DNA from: Labilithrix sp.
GTDB lineage: Bacteria; Myxococcota_A; Polyangia; Polyangiales; Polyangiaceae
DNA length: 61,888 nt
Reading direction: 5' to 3'
NCBI GenBank assembly: GCA_019637105.1
Contig: JAHBWF010000025.1
Coordinates: forward strand, 1 to 61,888
Shown: positions 1-8,453 of the stretch, piece after piece
How the letters are laid out: each line of letters starts with the position of its first letter
How positions within the stretch are numbered: the stretch's first letter is position 1
Position numbers and translations under genes: made by a program
Notes under the pieces: generated by a model
What the model saw: only the letters and a program-made list of their open reading frames with translations
Databases searched by the model: none
What the model was told of the DNA's origin: nothing

Positions 1-8
1 GCGGCGGC

Positions 9-320
9 TCAGTTGAGCGGCGGCAGCGGCGCGCCGGGCGTGAAGCCCTCGATGCGAGCTCCGTTGTCGAAGGCGAAGCACTCGGTGCCGTTGCACTGGT
101 CGAGGAAGTGCTGCGGCTCGACGGGCTTCTCTTTCGAGGTGTCGAAGCAGTCCGCGGAGGTCGGCCCGCCGTCCCCCGGACCGCCGTCGGCGGTCGGCGT
201 CGCCGGGGCCGGCGTCGGAGGTCTCGACGGGGCGGCCGGCTCTTCGCTCGAGCACGCGATGAACGACACGAGCGCGGCGAGCGCGGCCGCGCCCGCGAGG
301 AAGCTGCGAAGGGAGTTCAT
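9..320 (-). CDS. Small lipoprotein of unknown function
   Basis: A 103-aa product with a lipoprotein signal (hydrophobic run ending SFIAC, so Cys23 is the likely lipidated residue), then a Pro/Ala/Asp/Gly-rich linker and a short C-terminal part with three further Cys residues (CFDTS, DQCNGTEC). The start is the ATG followed by NSLRSF; GAGGA lies 7 nt upstream. It sits 17 nt behind the secreted PstS-like gene on the same strand, so the two are probably co-transcribed and may act together at the cell surface. I recognise no family for the C-terminal part; envelope location is the only safe inference. Confidence 0.75.
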   Translation of the reverse strand: MNSLRSFLAGAAALAALVSFIACSSEEPAAPSRPPTPAPATPTADGGPGDGGPTSADCFDTSKEKPVEPQHFLDQCNGTECFAFDNGARIEGFTPGAPLPPLN

Positions 321-337
321 GGGCTGGTCCTCGTCGC

Positions 338-1612
338 TCAGTACAGCTCGCAGAAACCGAAGCGGCATTTCTCGCCCGCTCCTGTCTTGCATTGGTCGTC
401 GTCGGTGCACGAGGCGAGGCTGGTCGACCCCGTCGCGGTGAACTCGAAGTAGCCGTTGCACGGCGCGGGGGGCGCGTACGACACGATCGGGTTGAGGTCC
501 CCGTCCGGCCGATTCGCGCGCATCGCGCAGAGCGGGATGTCGCCCGACTGGATGATGATCTTGACGATGTCGAGCCCGCCGGGCGCCGGGAGGGTCCCGT
601 CGAACCAGCGGACGAGCTTTTCGACCTGCGCGTTGGCGATCGCGTTCGCGCCGTCGACCTTGGCGTAGAACTGGCCCGGCGTGAACAGCGCGTACTGGCC
701 GTTGCGGACGTTGAGCTTGTCCTTGCGGGTCCGGCTCGAGTCGGGGAGGTAGCCGCACGTCTGGTCGAAGTACTGGACCGCGAGCGTCTTGGACTGCCCC
801 TTGTCCTCGCCGTCGTCGGCCGCGCTGCCCGACACGTAGCCGAGCGGCTGGTTCGGATCGTTGCTCTCGCCCCAGGCGAAGACGCCCTGCACGGTGAGCT
901 GGTTGGTGCTGACCACGTTCGCCTCCGGGACCTTGAACGCGGTCGGCGGCACGCGGAACGCGGTCGCGAGCATCTGGTGGACGAACGAGTTCGTCGCGCG
1001 CCCGAACACGCCCTCGGGCACCGACCACGGGGCGACCGAGCGCCCGGCCGCGCCGGGACCGAAGCCGTAGACGTGATAGAAGGCCTCGGCGGAGATCGAG
1101 TCGAACTCGGACTTCGGATGCGTGATGACGTTCACCGTCTGCACCGGGGCGGTGAACCGCCCGAAGCCGGCCGGCAGCGGCTGCTTCGCCGGGCAGAGCG
1201 CCGGCGTGTTGCCCATGTGCGCGAAGCTCAGCACCTCCGCGCCGGTCGCCTCGCACTGGGTGAGGTTGCCGGCGGCGTCCCAGTACTTGAAGTACGCAGG
1301 CGGCGTCGCGAGGCCCGAGCCCGTGTCCTTGTCGACGAAGGCGTGGTAGCCGACGCACGCGCCCGGGTCCCAGTAGAAGATCGTGACGCGCTCCGACTCG
1401 GGCAGCGCCGCGAGCGCCGTCGCGACCGCGCCGAGCGTCGCCGTCACCGCGCTCCCGCCGGCGCCGTAGACGGGGTTGGGCAGGTCCGTCGGGCACGGAG
1501 CCGCGAGCGCCGCGCTCGCGTGGCCGACGAGGAGGAAGCCGACGAGCCCGCCCAGCGCGGCGCGCCGGGCAGACCGTTGTTTTAGCGAACAAGCATTCGT
1601 TATAGCGGACAC
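338..1612 (-). CDS. Secreted PstS-like substrate-binding-fold protein
   Basis: A 424-aa exported protein. The N-terminus has basic residues, a hydrophobic stretch and a probable AxA cleavage near residue 37. The mature start (NPVYGAGGSAV, then FYWDPGACVGYHAF, later TQCEATGAEV) resembles the phosphate-binding PstS group of periplasmic binding proteins, which open with a G-S-S/G-S-A ligand loop. The last ~35 residues add a compact Cys-rich tail (C-x4-DQC...EKC..GFCELY), possibly disulfide-knotted. No Pst transporter genes are adjacent, so a solute-scavenging or surface role is inferred rather than shown. The GTG start at 1612 is the only reasonable in-frame choice and lies in a locally AT-richer patch. 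Confidence 0.7.
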   Translation of the reverse strand: MSAITNACSLKQRSARRAALGGLVGFLLVGHASAALAAPCPTDLPNPVYGAGGSAVTATLGAVATALAALPESERVTIFYWDPGACVGYHAFVDKDTGSGLATPPAYFKYWDAAGNLTQCEATGAEVLSFAHMGNTPALCPAKQPLPAGFGRFTAPVQTVNVITHPKSEFDSISAEAFYHVYGFGPGAAGRSVAPWSVPEGVFGRATNSFVHQMLATAFRVPPTAFKVPEANVVSTNQLTVQGVFAWGESNDPNQPLGYVSGSAADDGEDKGQSKTLAVQYFDQTCGYLPDSSRTRKDKLNVRNGQYALFTPGQFYAKVDGANAIANAQVEKLVRWFDGTLPAPGGLDIVKIIIQSGDIPLCAMRANRPDGDLNPIVSYAPPAPCNGYFEFTATGSTSLASCTDDDQCKTGAGEKCRFGFCELY

Positions 1613-1773
1613 GGCGGCGCCGGATAGCCAGATGCGCGCCAGCTCGTCCTTCTAGGAATTCGTGGGGCTTTCGGCCGATCGCCTGTGCCGGAGGACGGGG
1701 AGGCCGTCTCACCGGCGGGTCTCCCGTCGCCGGCGCTGGCCCTCCCCTGTACGGGCGCGGCGGCTCGGGGCCC

Positions 1774-2550
1774 TCAGAGCCGGTAGCCGCCGGTGACCTC
1801 GATGCGCTGCCCGGTGACCCAGCGGCTCCCCGGAGCCAGGAGCAGCGCGACCACGCCCGCGACGTCGTCCGGCCCGCCGACGCGTCCGAGCGGCGTCTCG
1901 GCGCCGACGGCCTTCTGGAGGCCCGGGTCGCGCATGACGCCGCCGCCGAAGTCGGTGACGATCCCTCCCGGCGCGACGACGTTCACGTTGATGCGCCGGG
2001 GGCCGAGCTCGACGGCGAGCGCGCGCGTGAGCACCTCGACGGCGCCCTTGGCGGCGGCGTAGGCGGAGAAGCCGGGGTAGACGTACCGCGCGAGCCCCGT
2101 CGACATGTTGACGATGCTCCCTCCCTCGGCGATCAGCGGGAGCAGCTTCTGCGTGAGGAAGAACGGCCCCTTGAAGTGCACGGCGACGAGCTGGTCGAAC
2201 GCCTCCTCGGACGTCTCCGAGAACGGCGCGTAGCCCCCGACGCCGGCGTTGTTCACGAGGTAGTCGAACGAGTCGCGCGACCACACCTGCCCGAGCGCCC
2301 TCCGGACCTCGGTGACGAAGGCGTCGAAGGAGCTCGCCGCGCCGACGTCGAGGCGAAGCGCGACGGCCCTCCGCCCCTTGCCCCGGACGGCCTCGACGAC
2401 CTCGCTCGCGTCGGCGGCTCGAGAGACGTACGTGACGATGACGTCGACGCCGCGATCGGCGAGGGCGAGGGCCGTGCTCCTGCCGATGCCGCGGCTCCCG
2501 CCGGTGACGAGCGCGATGGGGGGGATCGAACCTTGGCTGGTCGTGGACAT
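1774..2550 (-). CDS. SDR-family NAD(P)-dependent oxidoreductase
   Basis: A 258-aa classical short-chain dehydrogenase/reductase. It shows the cofactor motif TGGSRGIG, the NNAG motif, the catalytic Ser in VNMSTG, the YAAAK active-site pair and a C-terminal VTGQRIEVTGG that typifies FabG-like SDRs. The start was set at MSTTSQG because AAAGGA lies 5 nt upstream; an in-frame start 14 codons earlier has no such site. It is divergent from an HxlR regulator across about 120 bp, the usual arrangement for HxlR-controlled oxidoreductases. The substrate cannot be read from the sequence. Confidence 0.9.
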   Translation of the reverse strand: MSTTSQGSIPPIALVTGGSRGIGRSTALALADRGVDVIVTYVSRAADASEVVEAVRGKGRRAVALRLDVGAASSFDAFVTEVRRALGQVWSRDSFDYLVNNAGVGGYAPFSETSEEAFDQLVAVHFKGPFFLTQKLLPLIAEGGSIVNMSTGLARYVYPGFSAYAAAKGAVEVLTRALAVELGPRRINVNVVAPGGIVTDFGGGVMRDPGLQKAVGAETPLGRVGGPDDVAGVVALLLAPGSRWVTGQRIEVTGGYRL

Positions 2551-2671
2551 GACGTTCCTTTCGTGCGCCGCGCTTGGCGACCCCCGAACCATGCCGTACG
2601 CTCTGGGGCGTCACTAGCCACCACTTGCCGACCTACGAACCTCCGAGTCCTCTAGGCACCCTCCGGTAACC

Positions 2672-3097
2672 ATGAGAGTCATCAAGGATCTCCCGCTCGT
2701 CCCCGCGGAGCGCGCGCTCAAAGTGATCGGCGGCCGCTGGAAGGTGTTCGTCCTGTATTACCTCTTCGACGGGCCGAAGCGCCTCTCGGAGCTCCGACGG
2801 CGGATCCCCGACGTGAGTCAGAAGGTGCTCGTGCAGCAGCTGCGCGAGATGGAGGAGCACGGCATCGTCCACCGGGAGGTGTTCGCCGAGGTGCCGCCGC
2901 GCGTCGTCTACAGCGCGACGAAGTTCGGGCTCAGCCTGCGCCCGATCCTGAGCGCGCTCTGCGCCTGGGGCCGGCGTCACGCCGCGGAGCTCGACGCGAT
3001 CGAGGAGCGCGGGACGGCGACCGCGGCGACGGCCTCTTCGCCGGCGAGGAGGCCGAACGCCCGGAGCGGCCCGGGGGCGGCGGAGATCCGGGGGTGA
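2672..3097 (+). CDS. HxlR-family transcriptional regulator
   Basis: A 141-aa winged-helix regulator. The block VIGGRWKVFVLYYLFDGPKR, then IPDVSQKVLVQQLREMEEHG and a PPRVVYSAT wing, is the HxlR core almost residue for residue. The family responds to electrophiles, quinones or small metabolites and usually controls a neighbouring redox gene, here the divergent SDR. Its last bases overlap the next gene as GTGA, so regulator and serine hydrolase are probably translated from one message. The ~25-residue Ala/Arg/Pro tail looks disordered. Confidence 0.93.
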   Translation: MRVIKDLPLVPAERALKVIGGRWKVFVLYYLFDGPKRLSELRRRIPDVSQKVLVQQLREMEEHGIVHREVFAEVPPRVVYSATKFGLSLRPILSALCAWGRRHAAELDAIEERGTATAATASSPARRPNARSGPGAAEIRG

Positions 3098-4701
3098 GCG
3101 CCGTGGCCCCTCGCCCGGGGCGCGCTCGCCCGCTCGCGGTGCTTGGTCTCGCCGCGTGCGGTCTCGCTGCGTGCGTCGGATCGCCGAAGGCTCCTGGGGC
3201 GTCCACGTCATCGAGCGCCCCCGTCGCCCGCTCCGCGGGGCTCCCGCTCGCCGTCCGGCAGGCGATCGAGGCGCGGCTCGCAGGAGCCCTCCCACCGCGC
3301 GGGTCGGAGGCGGACGCGCATGGCGCGATCGTCGTCGCGGTGCACGCCGAAGGAGCGACGACGATCCTCACCGCGGGCGCGCGTACGGTGAGCGGGCTGC
3401 CCCCCGACGCCGACACGCTCTTCAAAGTTTGCTCGGTCACGAAGGTGTTCACCGGCGTCCTGCTCGCGGACGCCACGCTCCGGGGCCGCGTGACGTTGGC
3501 CGACGAAGCGCAGCGGCATCTCGCACGCGTGAAGGTCCCGCGCCACACGGACGGGCCGGTCCGCCTCGAGCACCTCGCGACGTATTCGGCGGGTCTCCCG
3601 TGGCAACCGTCGAACTTCCGCACGAAGTCGGACGGAGGTTACACGGACGAAGCGTGGCGCTCCTTCCTCGAGGGTTACGCCTTGCCGTATGCGCCCGGTC
3701 GAGGGTTCCAATACGGCAACGTCGGCTTCGCTCTCCTCGGCGAAGCGCTCGCAGAGAACGCGGGCGAGCCCGTCGCTGCCCTGTTCCGAAATCGCCTGTT
3801 CGCGCCGCTCGGCCTCGAGCGCAGCGGCTTCATCGGCGAGCGGGCGGACGACGCAAACCGCGCGCAAGGCGTCGACGTTCACGGCAAGCTCGTGCCGCTG
3901 GATCTCGACGAGCCGAGTCAACTCGCCGCTTGTGGGATCGAGACGTCGGCGTCCGACCTCGTGAGGTTCCTCGGCGCGCACTTCGACGCGCCCCATCCGC
4001 TTCACCGGGCGATGCGCCTCGCGCTGGAGCCGCGCCGACACGCGACCGGTGACTTCGATGGCTTCGACGTGGGGCTCGGGTGGTTCCTCGAGCCCGACAC
4101 CCATCGCGCCTTCAAGACCGGAGGCATCGAAGGCTACCGGAGCATCGTCGGGCTCGACCTCGAGCGCCGCACCGCGGCCGTCGTGCTCGCTGCCGACGAG
4201 CGCATCGACACGGGCATGCTCTTCGACGGGATCTTCAACGACGTCGCCGATGCTGCGCTCGACCCTCCGGCCAGCGCGGCGTCGCCCGTTGCCGTCCCCC
4301 CGTCCGCGGTCCCCTACGACGTAGCCTTCGACGACGGCCTTCGACTCGTTGGCATCGAGGCGCCCGAGCACGTGGCATCGGGAGGTGAAGCGACGGTTCG
4401 CTACTTCTACCGGGTCGAGCGAACGCCGCGCTTCGAGTGGCGCGCGTTCGTGCACGCAGACGCGAACGGGGAGCGCGTGCGCTCGAACCACGTCCTCGCT
4501 CGGCCCATGCGCACGCTCGCCCCCGGGACGTTGGTCGAGGACGTCGTGACGCTCCGCTTCCGACCCGATCTCAAGAACACGACCTTCACCCTCTACGGGG
4601 GCTTTTATCGAGGCGACGAGCGGATGGGGTTCGCTTCGGCGAAGGACGACAAGCGCGTCGTGGGGCCGAAGCTTCGGATCGTTCCTAGCATGCCCCGCTG
4701 A
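3094..4701 (+). CDS. Beta-lactamase-family serine hydrolase lipoprotein with C-terminal accessory domain
   Basis: A 535-aa class C beta-lactamase/penicillin-binding-like enzyme. A lipobox (LAACGLAAC) precedes the domain. Catalytic motifs are visible: SxxK as SVTK, YxN as YGN and KTG as FKTGG, plus the HLATYSAGLPW segment typical of esterase/D-aminopeptidase relatives. From about residue 410 a beta-rich domain follows (sandwich-like, ending near residue 535), longer than a plain ~400-aa family member. The GTG start overlaps the HxlR stop (GTGA), implying coupling. The substrate is unknown: a peptide, ester or beta-lactam is possible. Confidence 0.9.
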   Translation: MSAVAPRPGRARPLAVLGLAACGLAACVGSPKAPGASTSSSAPVARSAGLPLAVRQAIEARLAGALPPRGSEADAHGAIVVAVHAEGATTILTAGARTVSGLPPDADTLFKVCSVTKVFTGVLLADATLRGRVTLADEAQRHLARVKVPRHTDGPVRLEHLATYSAGLPWQPSNFRTKSDGGYTDEAWRSFLEGYALPYAPGRGFQYGNVGFALLGEALAENAGEPVAALFRNRLFAPLGLERSGFIGERADDANRAQGVDVHGKLVPLDLDEPSQLAACGIETSASDLVRFLGAHFDAPHPLHRAMRLALEPRRHATGDFDGFDVGLGWFLEPDTHRAFKTGGIEGYRSIVGLDLERRTAAVVLAADERIDTGMLFDGIFNDVADAALDPPASAASPVAVPPSAVPYDVAFDDGLRLVGIEAPEHVASGGEATVRYFYRVERTPRFEWRAFVHADANGERVRSNHVLARPMRTLAPGTLVEDVVTLRFRPDLKNTTFTLYGGFYRGDERMGFASAKDDKRVVGPKLRIVPSMPR

Positions 4702-4716
4702 GCCGACGATGCGCGG

Positions 4717-4736
4717 CCGAGGCGACGTCCCCTCGG
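4717..4736. terminator. Weak hairpin between convergent genes
   Basis: CCGAGG and CCTCGG form 6-bp arms with an 8-nt loop in the 35-bp gap between the serine hydrolase and the polyferredoxin gene, which converge here. There is no T-run, so intrinsic termination is uncertain. Confidence 0.3.
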
Positions 4737-7034
4737 TCAGCCCTGGTTGTAGTTCGTGTTCTCGAGGAGGATCACGTTCGACTTCGAGCGACTCTCGCCG
4801 ACGCTCGTGATGTAGACCGCCGGCTGGTCCTGGACCGGACAGACCTTCTCGCAGGCGCCGCAGCCGATGCACAGGCTCGGATCGACGTGCGGCCGCTGGA
4901 GCTTCACCGTGAGCATCGCCGGCTCCGCGCCGTCGGGGCCGGGTTTGCTGTCGCGCATCGGCGCCTCGACCTCTTCGACCCAGATCGCCTTGGGCGACGT
5001 CGGGCAGAACTCCTCGCAGACGATGCACGGCGTGCCCATGCTCCACGGGAGGCAGCGCCCGAGGTCGTAGAACGCCGTGCCGATCTTCACCGGCGGGATC
5101 CCCTGCCCGAGCTTCTCCTTCTCGGTGATCTTCTGGATCGCGCCGGTCGGGCAGACCTGACCGCAGAGGACGCACGAGTGCTCGCAGTAGCCGATGCGGG
5201 CGATGAGGATCGGCGTCCAGAGGCCCTCGACGCCCGACTCGAACATCGCCGGGTGCAGCGCGTTGTTCGGGCACACCTTCATGCACTCGGCGCAGCGGAT
5301 GCAGCGCTCGAGGAACGCGCGCTCCTCGACCGCGCCCGGGGGACGGATGACCTTCGCGTGGTAGTTGACGTCGAGGGAGTCCGCGATGCGCGCCGCCGGG
5401 ATGAAGGCCGCGCCCGCCGCCGCCGTCGCGAGGAGCGTGCGCCGCTGGAGGTCCGGGGCGCCGATGCGGCTCTTCCGGTTCGGCAAGAACCGGAACTTGA
5501 TGACGTCCTCCGGGCACGCGCTCTCGCAGTTGAGGCACATGTGGCACTCGTCCTGCCGCCACTTCACGCCGCCCTGCGGGCTGTCGGCGCCCTGGCAGTT
5601 CACGAGGCACAGGTTGCAGTCGGTGCACTTCGCGTGGTCCTTCTCCATCCCGAAGAGCGCGAAGCGGGCGAAGACGCCGAGGAACGCGCCGAGCGGACAG
5701 AGGACGCGGCACCAGAACCGCGGGATGAAGCGGTTCATGAAGAGGATCGCGACGAGCAGCGCGACGATGAGCCACGTCTGGTGGAAGTAGAACTGGTGCG
5801 ACTGCCACACGGTGGTGGCGAGCACGTCCTGCGTGCTGTCGGCGGCGTGCTGCACCGGCCGCGCGGGGATGTCCTGCGCCGCGCCGAGCGCGCGTCCGGC
5901 CATGTACTGCACCCCCGGGATCACGCCGAGGCCGATCGCGCGGACGGCGACGCAGATCGGATCGAACAACCCGCCGATCGCGCTCCCGGCGAGCGACGCC
6001 AGGAGGAACGCGTACATCAGGTAGTACTTCGCGCGCTGGTAGCCGTGCGTCTTGTTCGCCTCGACGCGGACGGCGCCGCGGCCCCTCCGCGACGGGAGGA
6101 TCCAGCCGAAGAAGTGGTGGAGCGTCCCGAAGGGGCAGATCCACCCGCAGAAGACGCGCCCGAAGACGAGCGTCACCGCGAGCAGCCCGATCGACCAGAG
6201 GAGGCCGCGGTAGACCTGGTGGGTGGCGCCGAGGGTCATCGCCGTCACGAACGGATCGGCGAGGAGGAACGCCTCGACCGGGTACGGCAGGCGCACCGGC
6301 GTGTCGGCGCTCGCGGAGAAGTTCCCGCGGAAGCCCGTCTGGAACAGGAAGAACATGAAGAGGGCGAAGAAGCCGAGCTGCGCGGCGCGCCTCACCCACA
6401 CCAGGATCCGGATGCTCCGCCGCGCGGGGATCCCCGAGCCGGGCAGCTTCTTCGGCGGCTTCTTTCCCTGCGGCGCGCCGGGACCTCGCGGCGCGCCGGG
6501 ACCTCGCGGCGCCCCCGCCGGCGGATCGCCCTTCGCGGGCGCGCCGCCGTCCGCGGCCGCGACGGCGCGCTCGCGCGGCGTGCCGAGCCCGAGGATGCTC
6601 GCGAGCTCGGCGATGCGGCTCGCCGCGGCGCGCCGCATCGCGGCGGGATCCTTCGCGGGAGCCTTCTCCGCGGCGCCGCCCTCCTTCGCCGGCGGCGACG
6701 CGCTCGCGCACCCGCACGACGAGCCGCAGCCCGACGCCTTCGCCGGCGGCGACGCGCTCGCGCACCCGCACGACGAGCCGCAGCCCGACGCCTTCGCCGG
6801 CGGCGCGATCCGCTCGGGCGAGCGCAGGGGCCCGAGCCCGGAGGCCGCGAGGCGGAAGCTCGTGTCGAGGTCGAGCGGCGGGACGACGCCGACGTCGCCG
6901 GTCTTCCACGGGATCGGCTCGACCGGCGCGTGGTCGTGCGCGACGCGCGCGGACCCGGGCTCGATCGCCGTGAGGTCGAGCGCGACGCCCGCGTGCGCTG
7001 GCGCGCGGGCGGAGGGCGACGGCGACGCGGCCAC
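4737..7034 (-). CDS. Fused NapH/NapG-like membrane polyferredoxin
   Basis: A 765-aa iron-sulfur protein. The order is: a ~205-residue Pro/Ala-rich N-terminus with two near-identical KASGCGSSCGCASASPPA units (about residues 78-118); a NapH/CcoG-like membrane part with several helices (from ~212); CTDCNLCLVNC and CHMCLNCESACP clusters (~470-510); an internal twin-arginine-like RRTLLATAAAG (~527); then four more clusters (CIRCAECMKVC, CEHSCVLCGQVC, CIVCEEFC, CIGCGACEKVC). In nitrate and methylamine systems the NapH-like and NapG-like parts are separate proteins; here they are joined. It starts at a GTG 1 nt past the DUF362 stop, so the two are co-expressed. An electron-transfer role from quinol to a periplasmic partner is inferred. 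Confidence 0.85.
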   Translation of the reverse strand: MAASPSPSARAPAHAGVALDLTAIEPGSARVAHDHAPVEPIPWKTGDVGVVPPLDLDTSFRLAASGLGPLRSPERIAPPAKASGCGSSCGCASASPPAKASGCGSSCGCASASPPAKEGGAAEKAPAKDPAAMRRAAASRIAELASILGLGTPRERAVAAADGGAPAKGDPPAGAPRGPGAPRGPGAPQGKKPPKKLPGSGIPARRSIRILVWVRRAAQLGFFALFMFFLFQTGFRGNFSASADTPVRLPYPVEAFLLADPFVTAMTLGATHQVYRGLLWSIGLLAVTLVFGRVFCGWICPFGTLHHFFGWILPSRRGRGAVRVEANKTHGYQRAKYYLMYAFLLASLAGSAIGGLFDPICVAVRAIGLGVIPGVQYMAGRALGAAQDIPARPVQHAADSTQDVLATTVWQSHQFYFHQTWLIVALLVAILFMNRFIPRFWCRVLCPLGAFLGVFARFALFGMEKDHAKCTDCNLCLVNCQGADSPQGGVKWRQDECHMCLNCESACPEDVIKFRFLPNRKSRIGAPDLQRRTLLATAAAGAAFIPAARIADSLDVNYHAKVIRPPGAVEERAFLERCIRCAECMKVCPNNALHPAMFESGVEGLWTPILIARIGYCEHSCVLCGQVCPTGAIQKITEKEKLGQGIPPVKIGTAFYDLGRCLPWSMGTPCIVCEEFCPTSPKAIWVEEVEAPMRDSKPGPDGAEPAMLTVKLQRPHVDPSLCIGCGACEKVCPVQDQPAVYITSVGESRSKSNVILLENTNYNQG
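6685..6805. repeat. 54-bp tandem repeat encoding a Cys-rich motif
   Basis: Two 54-bp copies (6685-6738 and 6739-6792) plus a 13-bp partial third lie in frame inside the polyferredoxin gene. Each copy encodes an 18-residue unit with three Cys (CGSSCGC). The copies match base for base, which suggests recent duplication or ongoing slippage. Confidence 0.9.
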
Positions 7035-7035
7035 G

Positions 7036-8259
7036 TCAGACCTCCCGCACCTTGAGCTGCTCCCAGTACATGGTCCCGAGGCCGCGCTCGTGGCCCATCT
7101 TGAGGTACTGGAGGTTGTCGCGGTGCTGGCCGATGAGCGTCGCGCCGTAGGCGTCGGCGGCGACCTGATCGACGGTGGCGAACACCTGGTTCATCACCTT
7201 CGTGTCGTCGATGTTCCCGCCCTGGGGCCCGTTGCGCATGAGCACGCGCATCGCGTCGACGACGACGAGCGTCGGGCGCATGAAGGTCGCGAGGTCGGCG
7301 ATCGACGTGTCGATGTTCTGGTGGAGCCGGTTGCGCCGCCCGCCGAGGACGCCGTACCAGTTCTTCATCGCCGCGGTGAACTTGGCGAGGTTGTGGTGCT
7401 TCGCGACCGGCACGTTGATGACCTTGTCGGCGTCGACGAGCGTCGTGAAGATCGGCCACTCGTCGAGGACCTCGCCCTTCAGCCGCGTCGTGCGGAAGCG
7501 GTGCTCCGCCGGGAGCACCACCTCGGCGCCGAGCGCGTACGCCTTCCGCCAGATGCCCGAGCGCTGGAAGCAGCGGTTGGGATCGTTGCACGAGCCGTCG
7601 GCGACGACGACGCGCTTGGCGCCGGCCTCGAAGGCGAGCTGGATGACCGCGCCCACGACGTCGGGGTTCGTGTTCGCGGCGTGGATCGGCATGCGGTCCC
7701 AGCCGATGTTCGGCTTGATGACCACGACGTCGCCGCGGCTGACGAAGCGCTTGATCCCGCCCATCGCGTCGATGGCGCGACGGACGAGGGCGTCGGCGGA
7801 TACGGCCTCGCCCGCCTTGCCCTTCGCGATGGCGAGCTCGGCGTGCTCCGGCGCGACGTCGCGCAGGCGGTAGTCGCGCACCTGGCGCGCGCCCTGGCCG
7901 GCGGCGACGCCGAACCCTCCGCGATCCCACACGGCGCGCCCGAGGACGGCGGAGCCGGTGAGCACGCCGGCCGCGAGCCCGACGCGCTTCAGCACCTCGC
8001 GCCGCGAGGGCCGCTCCGCTCGCTGGACGGAGTCCGCCGGCGCAGGTGCCTTCGACGGCGACGCCGGCGCGGACGCAGGTGACGGCGCGGCGGACGACGG
8101 CTTCGCGACCGCGTCGGACGAGGGCTTCGTCGGCGCGGCGGACGACGGCTTCGCGACGGTGGACGGGTCCGCCGCGGCGTCGGCGGACGGCTTCGACGCC
8201 GCAGCCGCCTCCGAGGGCGTACGCTCCCCCGGGCGGTCCTTGCCGTCCTCGTCGCTCAT
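7036..8259 (-). CDS. DUF362-domain protein with Tat-type signal
   Basis: A 407-aa protein. Residues 1-80 are a low-complexity Ser/Lys/Pro/Ala region with repeated KPSSAAP/KPSSDA units; SRREVLK followed by a hydrophobic run (about 82-105) matches the twin-arginine consensus; the rest matches DUF362 (VVIKPNIGWDR, VVVADGS, KHHNLAKFTAAMKNWYGV). DUF362 proteins often sit beside or fuse to 4Fe-4S ferredoxins and have no settled reaction. The Tat signal suggests a folded, possibly cofactor-bearing protein outside the inner membrane. AGAAGG lies a few bases upstream of the ATG. It leads a two-gene operon with the polyferredoxin. Confidence 0.85.
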   Translation of the reverse strand: MSDEDGKDRPGERTPSEAAAASKPSADAAADPSTVAKPSSAAPTKPSSDAVAKPSSAAPSPASAPASPSKAPAPADSVQRAERPSRREVLKRVGLAAGVLTGSAVLGRAVWDRGGFGVAAGQGARQVRDYRLRDVAPEHAELAIAKGKAGEAVSADALVRRAIDAMGGIKRFVSRGDVVVIKPNIGWDRMPIHAANTNPDVVGAVIQLAFEAGAKRVVVADGSCNDPNRCFQRSGIWRKAYALGAEVVLPAEHRFRTTRLKGEVLDEWPIFTTLVDADKVINVPVAKHHNLAKFTAAMKNWYGVLGGRRNRLHQNIDTSIADLATFMRPTLVVVDAMRVLMRNGPQGGNIDDTKVMNQVFATVDQVAADAYGATLIGQHRDNLQYLKMGHERGLGTMYWEQLKVREV

Positions 8260-8406
8260 GACCTTCTCTTAGCCCGGGCGGCGGGGACAAGGCAACTCCG
8301 CGGGCCCTCAGGGAAATACTCGAGCCAACCCGCCCGACGCCGGCGGCGCCCAGTTCCGCGCACTTGGACGGCCTCGGCGTCGCCTCGAGACCTCCTCGCC
8401 GCACTT

Positions 8407-8446
8407 GCCGTCTTTGACCTTGGCCGAAATCCCTGGCAAAGACGGC
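8407..8446. promoter_or_regulatory. Leader inverted repeat before MATE gene
   Basis: GCCGTCTTTG (8407-8416) and CAAAGACGGC (8437-8446) are perfect 10-bp arms with a 20-nt spacer. The right arm ends 7 nt before the MATE ATG, so in RNA it would pair up the ribosome-binding region; as DNA it could be a repressor operator. Confidence 0.6.
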
Positions 8447-8453
8447 GCCGTCG

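Noticed and set aside
9-1712. A single reverse frame spanning the first two genes
   Set aside because: Only its last 103 codons, beginning with a lipoprotein signal, look like protein; the rest is out of frame with the PstS-like gene.
6685-6805. CRISPR-like reading of the 54-bp tandem repeat
   Set aside because: The copies are contiguous without spacers and are in frame in a coding sequence.
3208-6909. Very long reverse-strand open frame of over 1200 codons
   Set aside because: It runs through two well-supported genes in another frame, is Arg/Ala-rich and lacks any domain; a typical artefact of extreme GC content.
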